Shown here: in pieces, positions 25,117 through 32,501 of the stretch
How positions within the stretch are numbered: position 1 is the stretch's first letter
Layout: each line of letters starts with the position of its first letter
From: Alcanivoracaceae bacterium
GTDB taxonomy: Bacteria > Pseudomonadota > Gammaproteobacteria > Pseudomonadales > Alcanivoracaceae
Direction of reading: 5' to 3'
DNA: 64,000 nt
Assembly: GCA_029212745.1 (NCBI GenBank)
Contig: JARGOL010000001.1
Coordinates: 353,948-417,947 of the forward strand
Position numbers and translations under genes: made by a program
The notes under the pieces: model-generated
What the model saw: the letters and a program-made list of their open reading frames with translations, nothing else
What the model was told of the DNA's origin: nothing
The model's database searches: none

Positions 25117-26397
25117 TTGGACGATTATCCTACCGGGCTGCTGGTAGGTGCGCTGGTGCTGCTGATTGCAGGCTCGGCGTTCTTTTCCAGCAGCGAAACC
25201 GGCATGGTGGCGCTGAACCGCTACCGACTGCGACACCTGGCCCGCCAGGGCAACCGTGCGGCGCGCCGCGTGGAATCCTTGCTGAAACGTCCCGACCGCC
25301 TGCTCGGCACCATCCTGATCGGCAACAACTTCATCAACAACGCGGCTGCCACCCTGGCCACGCTGCTTGGCCTTTACTGGTTCGGCGAGCTGGGCACGGC
25401 AATGGCGCCGGTGGTGATCACGCTGGTCATGCTGGTATTTGCCGAAGTCACCCCGAAGACCTTTGCCGCACTGCGCCCGGAAGCTATTGCCTTTCCGTCC
25501 AGTGTCATCCTCAAACCGCTGCAGCTGCTGTTCACGCCGCTGGTCTGGCTGGTCAACACGATTGGCAACGGCATCCTGGCCCTGTTCGGCATTCGCCCCG
25601 ATCACGGCGGTGAGGATCACCTGTCGGCGGAAGAATTGCGCACGGTGGTCAACGAGGCGGGCGGACTGATTCCGGAACAGCACCAGAGCATGCTGCTGAG
25701 CATCCTCGACCTGGAGAACGAAACCGTCGAGGACATCATGATCCCGCGCAACGAGATGGTGGGCGTTGACGTGGATGATGACATGGACGAGATACTGGAG
25801 ACCCTGCGCTCGTCACAGCACACGCGGCTGCCGGTATTCAAGGGCGACCCCAACCAGATGATCGGCATCCTGCACCTGCGCAAGATGACGCGCCTGCTGC
25901 TCAAACCCGAGATCAACAAGGCCGAGATACTGCAATACGCTGTGGATCCTTATTACGTGCCCGAGGGCACCCAGCTACACCGGCAGCTGATCAATTTCCA
26001 GAATGCCAAGCGTCGCATTGGTGTGGTGGTGGACGAGTACGGGGACGTCCTCGGCCTGATCACGCTGGAAGACATTCTCGAGGAAATCGTTGGTGAATTT
26101 ACCACTGACCTGGCGGCCTCCAGCCAGGACATCCACCCCCAGGAAGACGGCAGTTACCTGGTGGATGGCAGCACGCACCTGCGCGAAATGAACCGGGTGC
26201 TGGAGTGGCAGCTGCCCACCGACGGACCCAAAACCCTTAACGGACTGATCACCGAACACCTGCAGGACATTCCCGACGCCAACACATCCGTGCGTGTTGG
26301 TGATCACCTGATCGAAATCGTGCAGGTGAAAGACAATATGGTGAAAACCGCACGGGTGCGGCATATCGATCTGGTCGAGCCGGTCACGGACGACTGA
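25117..26397 (+). CDS. CNNM/CorB-like membrane protein with CBS domains (YfjD family)
   Basis: A 426-residue protein of the DUF21-CBS-CorC/HlyC architecture, implicated in magnesium/cobalt homeostasis. DUF21 membrane domain about 1-185 (SAFFSSSETGMVALNRYRLRHLARQG, IGNNFINNAAATL, VTLVMLVFAEVTPK). The CBS pair covers about 200-330 (DIMIPRNEMVGVDVDDD, HTRLPVFKG, GVVVDEYGDVLGLITLEDILEEIVGEF). A C-terminal transporter-associated domain follows (DGSYLVDGSTHLREMNRVLEW). The start is a TTG (25117); no better codon lies near. Its stop abuts the stop of the convergent patatin gene with no spacer. Confidence 0.92.
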   Translation: MDDYPTGLLVGALVLLIAGSAFFSSSETGMVALNRYRLRHLARQGNRAARRVESLLKRPDRLLGTILIGNNFINNAAATLATLLGLYWFGELGTAMAPVVITLVMLVFAEVTPKTFAALRPEAIAFPSSVILKPLQLLFTPLVWLVNTIGNGILALFGIRPDHGGEDHLSAEELRTVVNEAGGLIPEQHQSMLLSILDLENETVEDIMIPRNEMVGVDVDDDMDEILETLRSSQHTRLPVFKGDPNQMIGILHLRKMTRLLLKPEINKAEILQYAVDPYYVPEGTQLHRQLINFQNAKRRIGVVVDEYGDVLGLITLEDILEEIVGEFTTDLAASSQDIHPQEDGSYLVDGSTHLREMNRVLEWQLPTDGPKTLNGLITEHLQDIPDANTSVRVGDHLIEIVQVKDNMVKTARVRHIDLVEPVTDD

Positions 26398-27312
26398 TCA
26401 GACCCGCTCGGCCAGGGCAGAACCGACCCAGCCCTCGATATCCTCAGCGTGCCGGCGCACCAGTTGCCGGCCTTCCTCGATGGCCTCGCTGGCGCGGTGG
26501 AAATCCATCAGGGCAAAATCCTCCAGCTGAGGCACCAGCGTGATCTCCGGCGGATCACCGGCCATCCGGCTGCGGGTAATGCGGTCCTGCATGACGTTGA
26601 TGCTGGCGGCGATGACATCAAAGAAGCTGGGCTCATCGTCTTCATCAGCCTCGAAATAATCCATCACCTTGTGCCAGATGGAACGCTCCTCACTGGAGGC
26701 GTTCTCGGCTTCTGCTTCGGAACGGGTCTGCCGGGACAGATGATGGCCGACAAGCTGGGCATTCAGGTTAACCGCAATGACCACATCCGCGCCCAGCGCC
26801 CGGCAGGCGGACACAGGCACAGGATTGACCAGGCCGCCGTCGAGCATCCAGCGTTCACCCACCTGCACGGGCGAGAACAGACCTGGCAGGGCACAGGAGG
26901 CACGGGCGGCTTTCAGGACCGGCCCTTCCGTGATCCAGGTTTCCCGCCCGGTCTTCATCTCCGTCGCCACCGTCACGAACTTCTGCTCCAGGGACTCGAT
27001 CTCCGGATTCTTGTGACGTTCCTTGAAGAAGCTGAACAGCTTCTCGCCCTTGACCACGCCACCGGAGAGACTGATATCCATCAGGCCAAAAACGTCCCTG
27101 ACCGAGAGCTTGCGCACCCAGTCCGCAAACTCATCCAGCTGACCGGACACATACACCGCGCCCACCAGGGCGCCGATGGAGGTGCCGGCAATGATATGCG
27201 GCCGCACACCCATCTCTTCGAGCTCCTGCAGTACACCGATGTGCGCCCAGCCACGGGCAGAACCACTGCCCAGCGCCAGCCCCACCATGGGCCGCTTGTC
27301 GTCATTGCTCAT
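26398..27312 (-). CDS. Patatin-like phospholipase, RssA/NTE-like
   Basis: A 304-residue serine lipase fold. The oxyanion-hole motif GLALGSGSARGWAHIGVL (about 11-28), nucleophile elbow GTSIG (Ser45) and catalytic Asp158 in MLDGGLVNPVPV form the patatin dyad. It resembles RssA and the catalytic part of neuropathy-target-esterase homologues. No signal peptide. ATG 27312 gives the standard start; the frame extends to 27483 but would overlap the upstream DUF1289 gene, whose stop lies 13 nt before this ATG. Substrate (phospholipid or lysophospholipid) is inferred. Confidence 0.9.
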   Translation of the reverse strand: MSNDDKRPMVGLALGSGSARGWAHIGVLQELEEMGVRPHIIAGTSIGALVGAVYVSGQLDEFADWVRKLSVRDVFGLMDISLSGGVVKGEKLFSFFKERHKNPEIESLEQKFVTVATEMKTGRETWITEGPVLKAARASCALPGLFSPVQVGERWMLDGGLVNPVPVSACRALGADVVIAVNLNAQLVGHHLSRQTRSEAEAENASSEERSIWHKVMDYFEADEDDEPSFFDVIAASINVMQDRITRSRMAGDPPEITLVPQLEDFALMDFHRASEAIEEGRQLVRRHAEDIEGWVGSALAERV

Positions 27313-27325
27313 TACCTGTTCCCCG

Positions 27326-27547
27326 TCATCCGGCCGGCTTGAAGTCTGCGCCACAGGCCACAGACTCACCCGCCATGCGTCGCCGGCACCGGTCGAGCAC
27401 ATCGCGTTGCTCATCGGCCGACAATAATCCCCAGCGGGACACTTCACCGCCGGTTCGAAAGCAGCCAATACACACGTCATCACCGTCCAGCGCGCAAATA
27501 CTCACGCACGGCGACGCCACCACTTCCCGCTTAACTGAATCGTTCAT
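27326..27547 (-). CDS. DUF1289 family small cysteine-rich protein
   Basis: A 73-residue protein with [28 protein letters not shown], the DUF1289 signature of four cysteines (PCxxxC...CxGCxRT), probably a small metal-binding fold. It overlaps the 3' end of the carbonic anhydrase gene by 17 nt, so the two are co-translated, and the patatin follows 13 nt later. Function unknown. The start at 27547 is the first Met after the overlap that preserves the motif spacing. Confidence 0.88.
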   Translation of the reverse strand: MNDSVKREVVASPCVSICALDGDDVCIGCFRTGGEVSRWGLLSADEQRDVLDRCRRRMAGESVACGADFKPAG

Positions 27548-28064
27548 CAGCCTTGAGATCCGACTGGTAGCGACGGGCATTTTCGACATAGTGCATGGCA
27601 CTCATCTGCAGCATTGCCGCATGCCGGTCAGTAAGGGTCTTCTTGATCTTGGCGGGCGAACCCAGCACCAGGGAAAAATCCGGAATCTCCATGCCCTCGG
27701 GCACGAGGGCATTGGCACCGATGATGCAGTTGCTGCCGATCTTTGCCTTGTTAAGCACCACGGAGTTGATGCCAATCAGCGTGTTGTCGCCAATGGTGCA
27801 ACCATGCAGCATGACCTTGTGGCCCACCGTGACACATTGACCGACGTGAAGTGGGCAACCGGGGTCCACGTGCAACACGGCACCGTCCTGGATATTGCTG
27901 TTGTCACCAATGGAAATGACGTCGTTGTCTGCCCTGAGAACCGCGTTGAACCAGACGCTGGCATTGTCGCCCAGCTCCACGGAACCGATCACCGTGGCAT
28001 TGGGGGCAACCCAGAAGTTGTCGCTGGCGGTTTGCATCCGCCGCTCTCCGAGAGAATAGATCAT
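27531..28064 (-). CDS. Gamma-class carbonic anhydrase-like hexapeptide protein (YrdA/PaaY type)
   Basis: A 177-residue left-handed beta-helix protein. Hexapeptide repeats run from [29 protein letters not shown] to [29 protein letters not shown]. Candidate zinc ligands are the histidines in VLHVDPG and [12 protein letters not shown]. Members are trimeric; some are carbonic anhydrases and others (PaaY) are acyl-CoA thioesterases, and sequence alone does not separate them. ATG 28064 has AGGAG upstream; the longer frame from 28175 is rejected. Confidence 0.88.
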   Translation of the reverse strand: MIYSLGERRMQTASDNFWVAPNATVIGSVELGDNASVWFNAVLRADNDVISIGDNSNIQDGAVLHVDPGCPLHVGQCVTVGHKVMLHGCTIGDNTLIGINSVVLNKAKIGSNCIIGANALVPEGMEIPDFSLVLGSPAKIKKTLTDRHAAMLQMSAMHYVENARRYQSDLKADERFS

Positions 28065-28134
28065 TGTCACTCCTGCAGGCCGCTTGGTTTGGGTACGGGT
28101 CGGGATGATAACAGAACGCCAGTTCTGCCGTTTC

Positions 28135-28731
28135 TCAGGCGCTTTCCTCAAACGGGATGCCGGCATCAAACGCATGGTTGATCAGGTCCAGTATCATGAA
28201 CGCCGTCAGCCCCCAGATGCGCTTGTCTTCAAAGTAGTAGCTGGGTATCCGGAAACGCTTGCCGTAAAAATCGATGGGCGACGACAGATCCGGGCGCGTG
28301 TCGAGGAAAAATGACAGCGGCACCCTGAAGATTTCGTCAATCTCCCCGGGTTCGGCCACCAGCGGCACCTCCGGCGCCACCAGGCCTACAAACGGCGTCA
28401 CCTTCATGCCAAAGCGCGATGCCAGGGGCGACAGCTCGGCAAGTACCTCGACAACATCCGGATCCAGGCCCACTTCCTCCTGGCTCTCTCGCAGCGCCGT
28501 TCCCAGCAGGTTGGCATCACCCGGGTCACGCTTGCCACCGGGGAACGCCACCTCCCCGGCGTGGGTAGGCATGGTGGCAGAACGCACCGTCAGGATCAGT
28601 TGCGGATCGGCCTCGTCAGTGAACGGCATCAGCACAGCCGCCTCGGGCAGCTCCACCGGGAACGCCCTGAGGCTGTAGCTATCCAGACGCTGTCTCAGCT
28701 GGTCTATCACCGGACCACCTTCACTGGCCAT
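28135..28731 (-). CDS. Nudix hydrolase, CoA pyrophosphatase type (NudL/YeaB)
   Basis: A 198-residue Nudix enzyme. The Nudix box is [24 protein letters not shown] (about 74-97), preceded by [11 protein letters not shown], which is specific to the CoA pyrophosphatase (UPF0035/NudL) branch that hydrolyses CoA and acyl-CoA. The C-terminal [24 protein letters not shown] also fits. First gene of the run nudL - gamma-CA - DUF1289 - patatin on the minus strand (70 nt before the carbonic anhydrase gene). A PsrA-like palindrome lies 60 nt upstream, consistent with fatty-acid control. Confidence 0.9.
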   Translation of the reverse strand: MASEGGPVIDQLRQRLDSYSLRAFPVELPEAAVLMPFTDEADPQLILTVRSATMPTHAGEVAFPGGKRDPGDANLLGTALRESQEEVGLDPDVVEVLAELSPLASRFGMKVTPFVGLVAPEVPLVAEPGEIDEIFRVPLSFFLDTRPDLSSPIDFYGKRFRIPSYYFEDKRIWGLTAFMILDLINHAFDAGIPFEESA

Positions 28732-28780
28732 GTTTGATCATCCTGGGACCTGACAGGCATACCGGGGTTCCCGCCATGCA

Positions 28781-28809
28781 TTGACCCATTTTCAAACGCC
28801 AGTTTGAAC
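28781..28809 (+). promoter_or_regulatory. possible promoter overlapping the PsrA-like operator
   Basis: TTGACC (28781-28786), a 17-nt spacer and TTGAAC (28804-28809) face the plus-strand Nudix gene; the spacer and -10 are largely occupied by the palindrome at 28791-28808. The -10 match is modest. Confidence 0.3.
28791..28808. promoter_or_regulatory. PsrA-like operator, TTCAAAC-N4-GTTTGAA
   Basis: TTCAAACGCCAGTTTGAA is a perfect 7-bp inverted repeat with a 4-bp centre in the 205-nt gap between the divergent Nudix genes. It contains the published PsrA consensus (C/G)AAAC-N2-4-GTTT(G/C) of the fatty-acid-responsive TetR-type regulator of pseudomonads. The regulator is not in this window, so the assignment is by motif only. 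Confidence 0.5.
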
Positions 28810-28875
28810 AGGTTGCCCGGGGCCGGCAAGGCCAAAACCGGGTGTCGCCGTGGGCGCAGCGGCCATATCACCGCT

Positions 28876-28905
28876 TTTGCGGCAGGCTCACTGCATTTGC
28901 GGTAG
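28876..28905 (+). repeat. direct repeat TTTGCGGCAG / TTTGCGGTAG, 20-bp period
   Basis: TTTGCGGCAG (28876-28885) and TTTGCGGTAG (28896-28905) match at nine of ten positions and are spaced exactly 20 bp, two helical turns, 32-61 nt before the plus-strand Nudix gene. The layout suits an activator binding one face of the DNA; no factor can be named. Confidence 0.4.
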
Positions 28906-28936
28906 TCTTGGCGTCGCACGGAAAAGGGGAGAAACA

Positions 28937-29497
28937 ATGAAGTTCTGCAGCCAGTGTGGCAGTGACCAGCTACGTTTTGACGTGCCGGCCGGCGACAACC
29001 GGCCACGTTACTGGTGCCCCGCGTGCGAGACCATTCACTACCAGAACCCGAAGGTGGTGGTGGGCGCGATCCCTGTATGGGAAGACAAGGTGCTGCTGTG
29101 TCGGCGTGCCATCGAACCGCGCAAAGGCTACTGGACGCTGCCCGCCGGCTACATGGAGAACGGCGAGACGTTGCAGGAAGGTGCCGCCCGTGAGACCTGG
29201 GAAGAAGCCTGCGCCACCGTTGCCGTGGGCGACCTTTACACCGTCTTCAACCTGCCTCACATCTACCAGGTCTACGTGTTCTTTCTCGGCCCGATGGTCA
29301 ATGGCGACTACGGTGTGGGCGAGGAATCCTCCGATGCCCGGTTGTTTACAGAAGATGAAATTCCCTGGGACGAGCTGGCATTCCCCACCATCGGCCGCAC
29401 GCTGCGCTATTTCTTCCAGGATCGCGCCAACAACGGTCCCTACCCGGTGCGGGTGCAGGATATTGCGCCGCTGGGCCGGACACCACGCGACGACTGA
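28937..29497 (+). CDS. Nudix hydrolase with N-terminal zinc ribbon
   Basis: A 186-residue protein. A zinc ribbon uses Cys4, Cys7, Cys27 and Cys30 (KFCSQCGSD ... RYWCPACETIHYQNPK), as in the NADH-pyrophosphatase ribbon. The Nudix box GYMENGETLQEGAARETWEEACATV follows. The order ribbon-VVVGAIPVWEDKVLLCRRAIEPRKGYWTLPAG resembles the NUDT23/FAD-ADP-ribose pyrophosphatase branch, so a dinucleotide substrate is likely. ATG 28937 has an AAGGGGAG site; the frame from 28850 is rejected. Confidence 0.88.
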   Translation: MKFCSQCGSDQLRFDVPAGDNRPRYWCPACETIHYQNPKVVVGAIPVWEDKVLLCRRAIEPRKGYWTLPAGYMENGETLQEGAARETWEEACATVAVGDLYTVFNLPHIYQVYVFFLGPMVNGDYGVGEESSDARLFTEDEIPWDELAFPTIGRTLRYFFQDRANNGPYPVRVQDIAPLGRTPRDD

Positions 29498-29499
29498 CA

Positions 29500-29517
29500 C
29501 TGGACACGGGTGTCCAG
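29500..29517. other. short stem-loop after the Nudix gene
   Basis: CTGGACAC (29500-29507) pairs with GTGTCCAG (29510-29517) around two bases. No T-run follows; weak terminator or part of the regulatory region ahead of the DUF3365 gene. Confidence 0.3.
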
Positions 29518-29521
29518 ACAA

Positions 29522-29541
29522 ATACCATAGGGGGTATACCC
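29522..29541. promoter_or_regulatory. CsoR/FrmR-like operator motif ahead of the DUF3365 gene
   Basis: ATACCATAGGGGGTAT (29522-29537) has the G-tract flanked by TACC/GGTA ends that I associate with operators of the CsoR/RcnR/FrmR repressors, and its right part overlaps the palindrome GGGTATACCC (29532-29541). It lies 16-35 nt before the start codon, where a repressor would block transcription or early elongation. Confidence 0.4.
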
Positions 29542-29556
29542 ATTACGGAGAGCCCC

Positions 29557-30078
29557 ATGCGTATTCTGCTCGCTGCCCTGCTGGCGCTGTCCCCGGTGCC
29601 AGCCTTTACTGCTGACGCATCCCCCGACCCGGCACAGTGGCTTGCGCCCTTCAAGCAGCAGCTGAAACAGGCCCTGAAAGAGGGGCTCGCCCAGGGGCCT
29701 GCCCACGCCATTGATGTGTGCCGAATCCAGGCCCCGGCCATTGCTGCCAGCGTGGCACCGGACGGTGTCAGGATGGGGCGCTCAAGTCACAGGCTGCGCA
29801 ATACCGCCAACGCACCGGCGGACTGGCTGCAACCGGTGATCGAGGAATATCTGCAGGAGTCCGAGCCGGTACCGAGACAGATGGACCTGGCAGACGGGCG
29901 CAAGGCGTGGGTCGAGCCCATCATGACTGACGGCGTCTGCCTCGCGTGTCACGGCGAAAAGCTCTCCCCGGCGGTCAGCGACGCACTGGCCCGGTATTAT
30001 CCCGAGGATCAGGCCACCGGTTTCAAGGTGGGTGATTTGCGCGGCGTGTTCTGGGTTACCTGGAAGCCTGCGCAGTAA
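29557..30078 (+). CDS. Exported DUF3365 heme-domain protein
   Basis: A 173-residue protein with a signal peptide ending near PAFTAD. The mature part has DVCRIQAPAIAASVAPDGVRMGRSSHRLRN and VEPIMTDGVCLACHGEKLSP, giving the CxxCH heme c site (128-132). This matches DUF3365 (Tll0287-like), a periplasmic domain with a PAS-like fold often used as a redox or ligand sensor; here it is free-standing. GGAGAG precedes the ATG. A CsoR-like motif in the leader suggests metal or electrophile control. The gene lies between the zinc-ribbon Nudix gene and the convergent YqfO-like gene. Confidence 0.85.
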   Translation: MRILLAALLALSPVPAFTADASPDPAQWLAPFKQQLKQALKEGLAQGPAHAIDVCRIQAPAIAASVAPDGVRMGRSSHRLRNTANAPADWLQPVIEEYLQESEPVPRQMDLADGRKAWVEPIMTDGVCLACHGEKLSPAVSDALARYYPEDQATGFKVGDLRGVFWVTWKPAQ

Positions 30079-30084
30079 GCAGGA

Positions 30085-30402
30085 TCAGGCGTCCACCAGC
30101 GCCCACACGTCGTAGGCCGGCTCCTCGTAGGGATGGGCCAGCTTCAGCGCCGCCACCACGGCGCTGATCTTGTCTGCATCACAGATCGTTTCCACCCGGT
30201 ATTCGTCCACCCGCTCGATTTCGCCCTGCTCGCCAATAAAAGGCTTGCTGCCTTCCAGGGGACGGAACTGACCCTGCCCGCGGACCTGCCAGGCACAACA
30301 GTCGTAGTCGCCCATCTGGCCAGCGCCCGCCCGGAACACGGCCATTTTCACTTCTTCCACGTGCGTCTCCGGCACGTAAAAGCAGAATTTGTAGAACGCC
30401 AT
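30085..30402 (-). CDS. YqfO/NIF3 insert-domain (CutA-like) protein
   Basis: A 105-residue protein matching the small domain found inside NIF3/YqfO proteins and free-standing in many proteobacteria. It starts FYKFCFYVPETHVEEVKMAVFRAGAGQMGDYDCCAWQ and ends KLAHPYEEPAYDVWALVDA, where HPYEEPAYDVW is the domain signature. The fold is ferredoxin-like, as in CutA, with a possible metal or nucleotide role; function unknown. ATG 30402 overlaps the upstream thioesterase stop by one base (TAATG), so it is translationally coupled to the two PaaI-like genes. Confidence 0.88.
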   Translation of the reverse strand: MAFYKFCFYVPETHVEEVKMAVFRAGAGQMGDYDCCAWQVRGQGQFRPLEGSKPFIGEQGEIERVDEYRVETICDADKISAVVAALKLAHPYEEPAYDVWALVDA

Positions 30403-31094
30403 TACGCCTCCGCTGCCTTCTGGTAAGCCGGTTTCCAGCGGTAATCCCCGCCGGCACAGATCCATATCCCGCTGGCCACCACCACGTCCCTGCCGCCAAC
30501 AATGATTCGCCCCTCATTGAACAGCTTGCGGCCACTCACCTCGACCACCCGCGCCTCGAGTTCGATATCGGTGTCCAGCGGCGTTGCTGACTGGTAGCGG
30601 ATATTCAACGTGCCTGTCATGCCCCAGCCCTGGAAGAAATCCTGCGTCTTGGCCAGCAGGATATCCATCACCAGGCCAATTACACCGCCGTGCACGCGCC
30701 CCGGCGGCCCCTGCCAGGGCAGCCCGAACCGGGCCTTGCCGCGCACCACCTCGCCATCCAGCCACAGCTCCATGGGCGGTGATAACGGCGTGGCACGGCC
30801 GGTCAGGATCTCGAAATCGAGCATGTCCAGCAGGTCCTGGCGCGACGCCTGCCCGGCCACCAGCCGTTGAAGGATATCGCCCAGCTCGCGCTTGCCATGT
30901 CCGTCCAGGGCACTGCTGACCTGGCGCAGACCGGCGGCGACCTGCGCAAGGGTCTCGGTATCGGCGTCCACCCGGATCAGGCGCTCGGTAAGCTGGCGGA
31001 TTTCATTGGCAATCTCTCGCCGCACCACGGACTCTTCCGTGGGAGCCGGCATCTGGCCGACGAGAATATCGTTGAAGCTGTAAGTCTCTGTCAT
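30402..31094 (-). CDS. PaaI-like hotdog thioesterase, copy 1
   Basis: A 230-residue protein with an N-terminal helical region (about 1-95, rich in Leu/Glu/Arg heptads) and a C-terminal hotdog domain. The thioesterase signature is GPPGRVHGGVIGLVMDILLA (HGG motif), followed by GMTGTLNIRYQSATPLDTDIELEARV. It probably hydrolyses acyl-CoA; the substrate is not predictable. It is a diverged paralogue of the adjacent upstream gene, overlapping it by 4 nt (ATGA), and the pair is a tandem duplication. Confidence 0.85.
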   Translation of the reverse strand: MTETYSFNDILVGQMPAPTEESVVRREIANEIRQLTERLIRVDADTETLAQVAAGLRQVSSALDGHGKRELGDILQRLVAGQASRQDLLDMLDFEILTGRATPLSPPMELWLDGEVVRGKARFGLPWQGPPGRVHGGVIGLVMDILLAKTQDFFQGWGMTGTLNIRYQSATPLDTDIELEARVVEVSGRKLFNEGRIIVGGRDVVVASGIWICAGGDYRWKPAYQKAAEA

Positions 31095-31759
31095 TTTTTC
31101 TTCCCAAGATTGGGCATGAGGAAAATCCCCTCGGCCTGGACGGTCTGCGTGTCCTCCACGTAAATACCCCCTTCGATGAACATCTTGCGCCCCTCCATCC
31201 TGGCCAGGTGCGCACGGCAGGTCAGCGCTGTTTCGATGGGGGTGCTTGCCATGTAGCGCATGTTGAGTGTGCCGGTAACACCGATCTTCATGGAGGCATG
31301 CATGGCACGGGACAACACGGCATCCATGATCCAGCCGAGCACGCCGCCATGAACACGCCCGGGCGGGCCCTGGTAGTGCTCCCCCAGCGTAATAGTCGCC
31401 TCGACACCGTCTGCGGATTCATCCAGCCATTCCAGTCTGGGCGCAATCGGGTTGGACAGCCCGCCCATGGGGTCATAGTCCATCATGTCAAAGATATCGG
31501 TAGCCGTGGCCTGGCCGGTAAACATTTTCCGGTTGGCGGCACGGGTATCACGACGCTGACGGTCTCCCACACTGGCCACCAGCGCTTCGAGCTGATCGGC
31601 CCAGGCGGCCAGGTCACTGTCATCCGCCTCGATACGGATCAATCGTTCCGACAGCGCCTGCATGGCAGCAGCAATGCGCCGGCGCTCAAGGAAGGTCTCC
31701 GGCACATCCCCTTTGTGCGCCGAAAGCAGTTCGAAGGGGCCAAATGTTTTCTCGGTCAT
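31091..31759 (-). CDS. PaaI-like hotdog thioesterase, copy 2
   Basis: A 222-residue paralogue of the next gene with the same two-part layout. The N-terminal helical region (LERRRIAAAMQALSERLIRIEAD) aligns with ERLIRVDAD of copy 1, and the hotdog domain has YQGPPGRVHGGVLGWIMDAVLSRAM and GVTGTLNMRYMASTPIETALTCRAHL. The helical N-terminus is longer than in simple PaaI proteins and may mediate heterodimer formation between the two copies; this is inference. First gene of the three-gene unit (copy 2 - copy 1 - YqfO-like). Confidence 0.85.
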   Translation of the reverse strand: MTEKTFGPFELLSAHKGDVPETFLERRRIAAAMQALSERLIRIEADDSDLAAWADQLEALVASVGDRQRRDTRAANRKMFTGQATATDIFDMMDYDPMGGLSNPIAPRLEWLDESADGVEATITLGEHYQGPPGRVHGGVLGWIMDAVLSRAMHASMKIGVTGTLNMRYMASTPIETALTCRAHLARMEGRKMFIEGGIYVEDTQTVQAEGIFLMPNLGKKK

Positions 31760-31786
31760 GTCAGAACGCTGCTATTGGACAAGACC

Positions 31787-31802
31787 CGAGACTGCCGTCT
31801 CG
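31787..31802 (-). other. hairpin in the leader of the thioesterase operon
   Basis: CGAGAC (31787-31792) pairs with GTCTCG (31797-31802) 28 nt upstream of the start codon. It could be an operator or an mRNA leader structure. The rest of the 165-nt gap shows no convincing promoter. Confidence 0.3.
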
Positions 31803-31924
31803 TTCACGTACAGGCAAGACATAAAAAAGCGGGGCACCGGTCACAATGGTCAATGTCGGCGCTGGGCGGGTCCATGCGCTCAGGCCACGGGCGCCACGCA
31901 CCCGAGGCCGCGCATGTGTTTCAC

Positions 31925-32440
31925 TCAGGCAAGCGGACTGAAATCCGTTTCAATGTCCAGTTTTTCACCGCGTACACCCTGCCTCAGTATCCGCTTGACG
32001 GTACGCACGTCTTCCTCGCGATCAACATCCACCATCACCAGGAAGGCGCCACGCCTGACTCGTCCAAGGTAGCGGCGCAGGTGATGCTGGGGGCCGGAGA
32101 TGCCGGCCAGGCCGCCCGCCCAGGCACCGAAGCAGGTGAACAACGCAGTGACCGCAAAGAAAGTGGCAGCGCCCAGGTCCACGGCGAATGGGTCGGCGCC
32201 GACCAGCAGCAGGCCAGTCACTGCACCAACGGCGAACCCTACCCAGGCACCCCGGTACCCGGCCGGCATGATGTCCGTATCTTCCCAGAACGTGGTGTGA
32301 TTGATACCCGCGCGCTCGAGCATGCCATTGTCGCGGGCGAGCACGTGAATGCGGTTATGACCCACGCCAGCATTTTCCAGTTGCTCTACCGCCGCCTTGA
32401 GCGGTTTCAACTTGCGAATTACATAGTAGGCGCGATACAT
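31925..32440 (-). CDS. Conserved membrane protein of unknown function (171 aa)
   Basis: The N-terminus (MYRAYYVIRKLKPLKAAVEQLENAGVGHNRIHVLA) and C-terminus (GAFLVMVDVDREEDVRTVKRILRQ) look like two halves of a ferredoxin-like alpha/beta domain. Between them are two hydrophobic helices (GAWVGFAVGAVTGLLLVG and AATFFAVTALFTCFGAWAGGLAG) rich in small residues. Such cytosol-membrane-cytosol layouts occur in DUF1269-type stress proteins; I would not go further. AGGAGG precedes the ATG. Same strand as the adenylate cyclase, with 61 nt between. Confidence 0.7.
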   Translation of the reverse strand: MYRAYYVIRKLKPLKAAVEQLENAGVGHNRIHVLARDNGMLERAGINHTTFWEDTDIMPAGYRGAWVGFAVGAVTGLLLVGADPFAVDLGAATFFAVTALFTCFGAWAGGLAGISGPQHHLRRYLGRVRRGAFLVMVDVDREEDVRTVKRILRQGVRGEKLDIETDFSPLA

Positions 32441-32501
32441 GTCTGCCTCCTTGTTCAGCGCGTTACACCCCCACCGTGCTCGCCGACGAGTGAAACACGC
32501 G

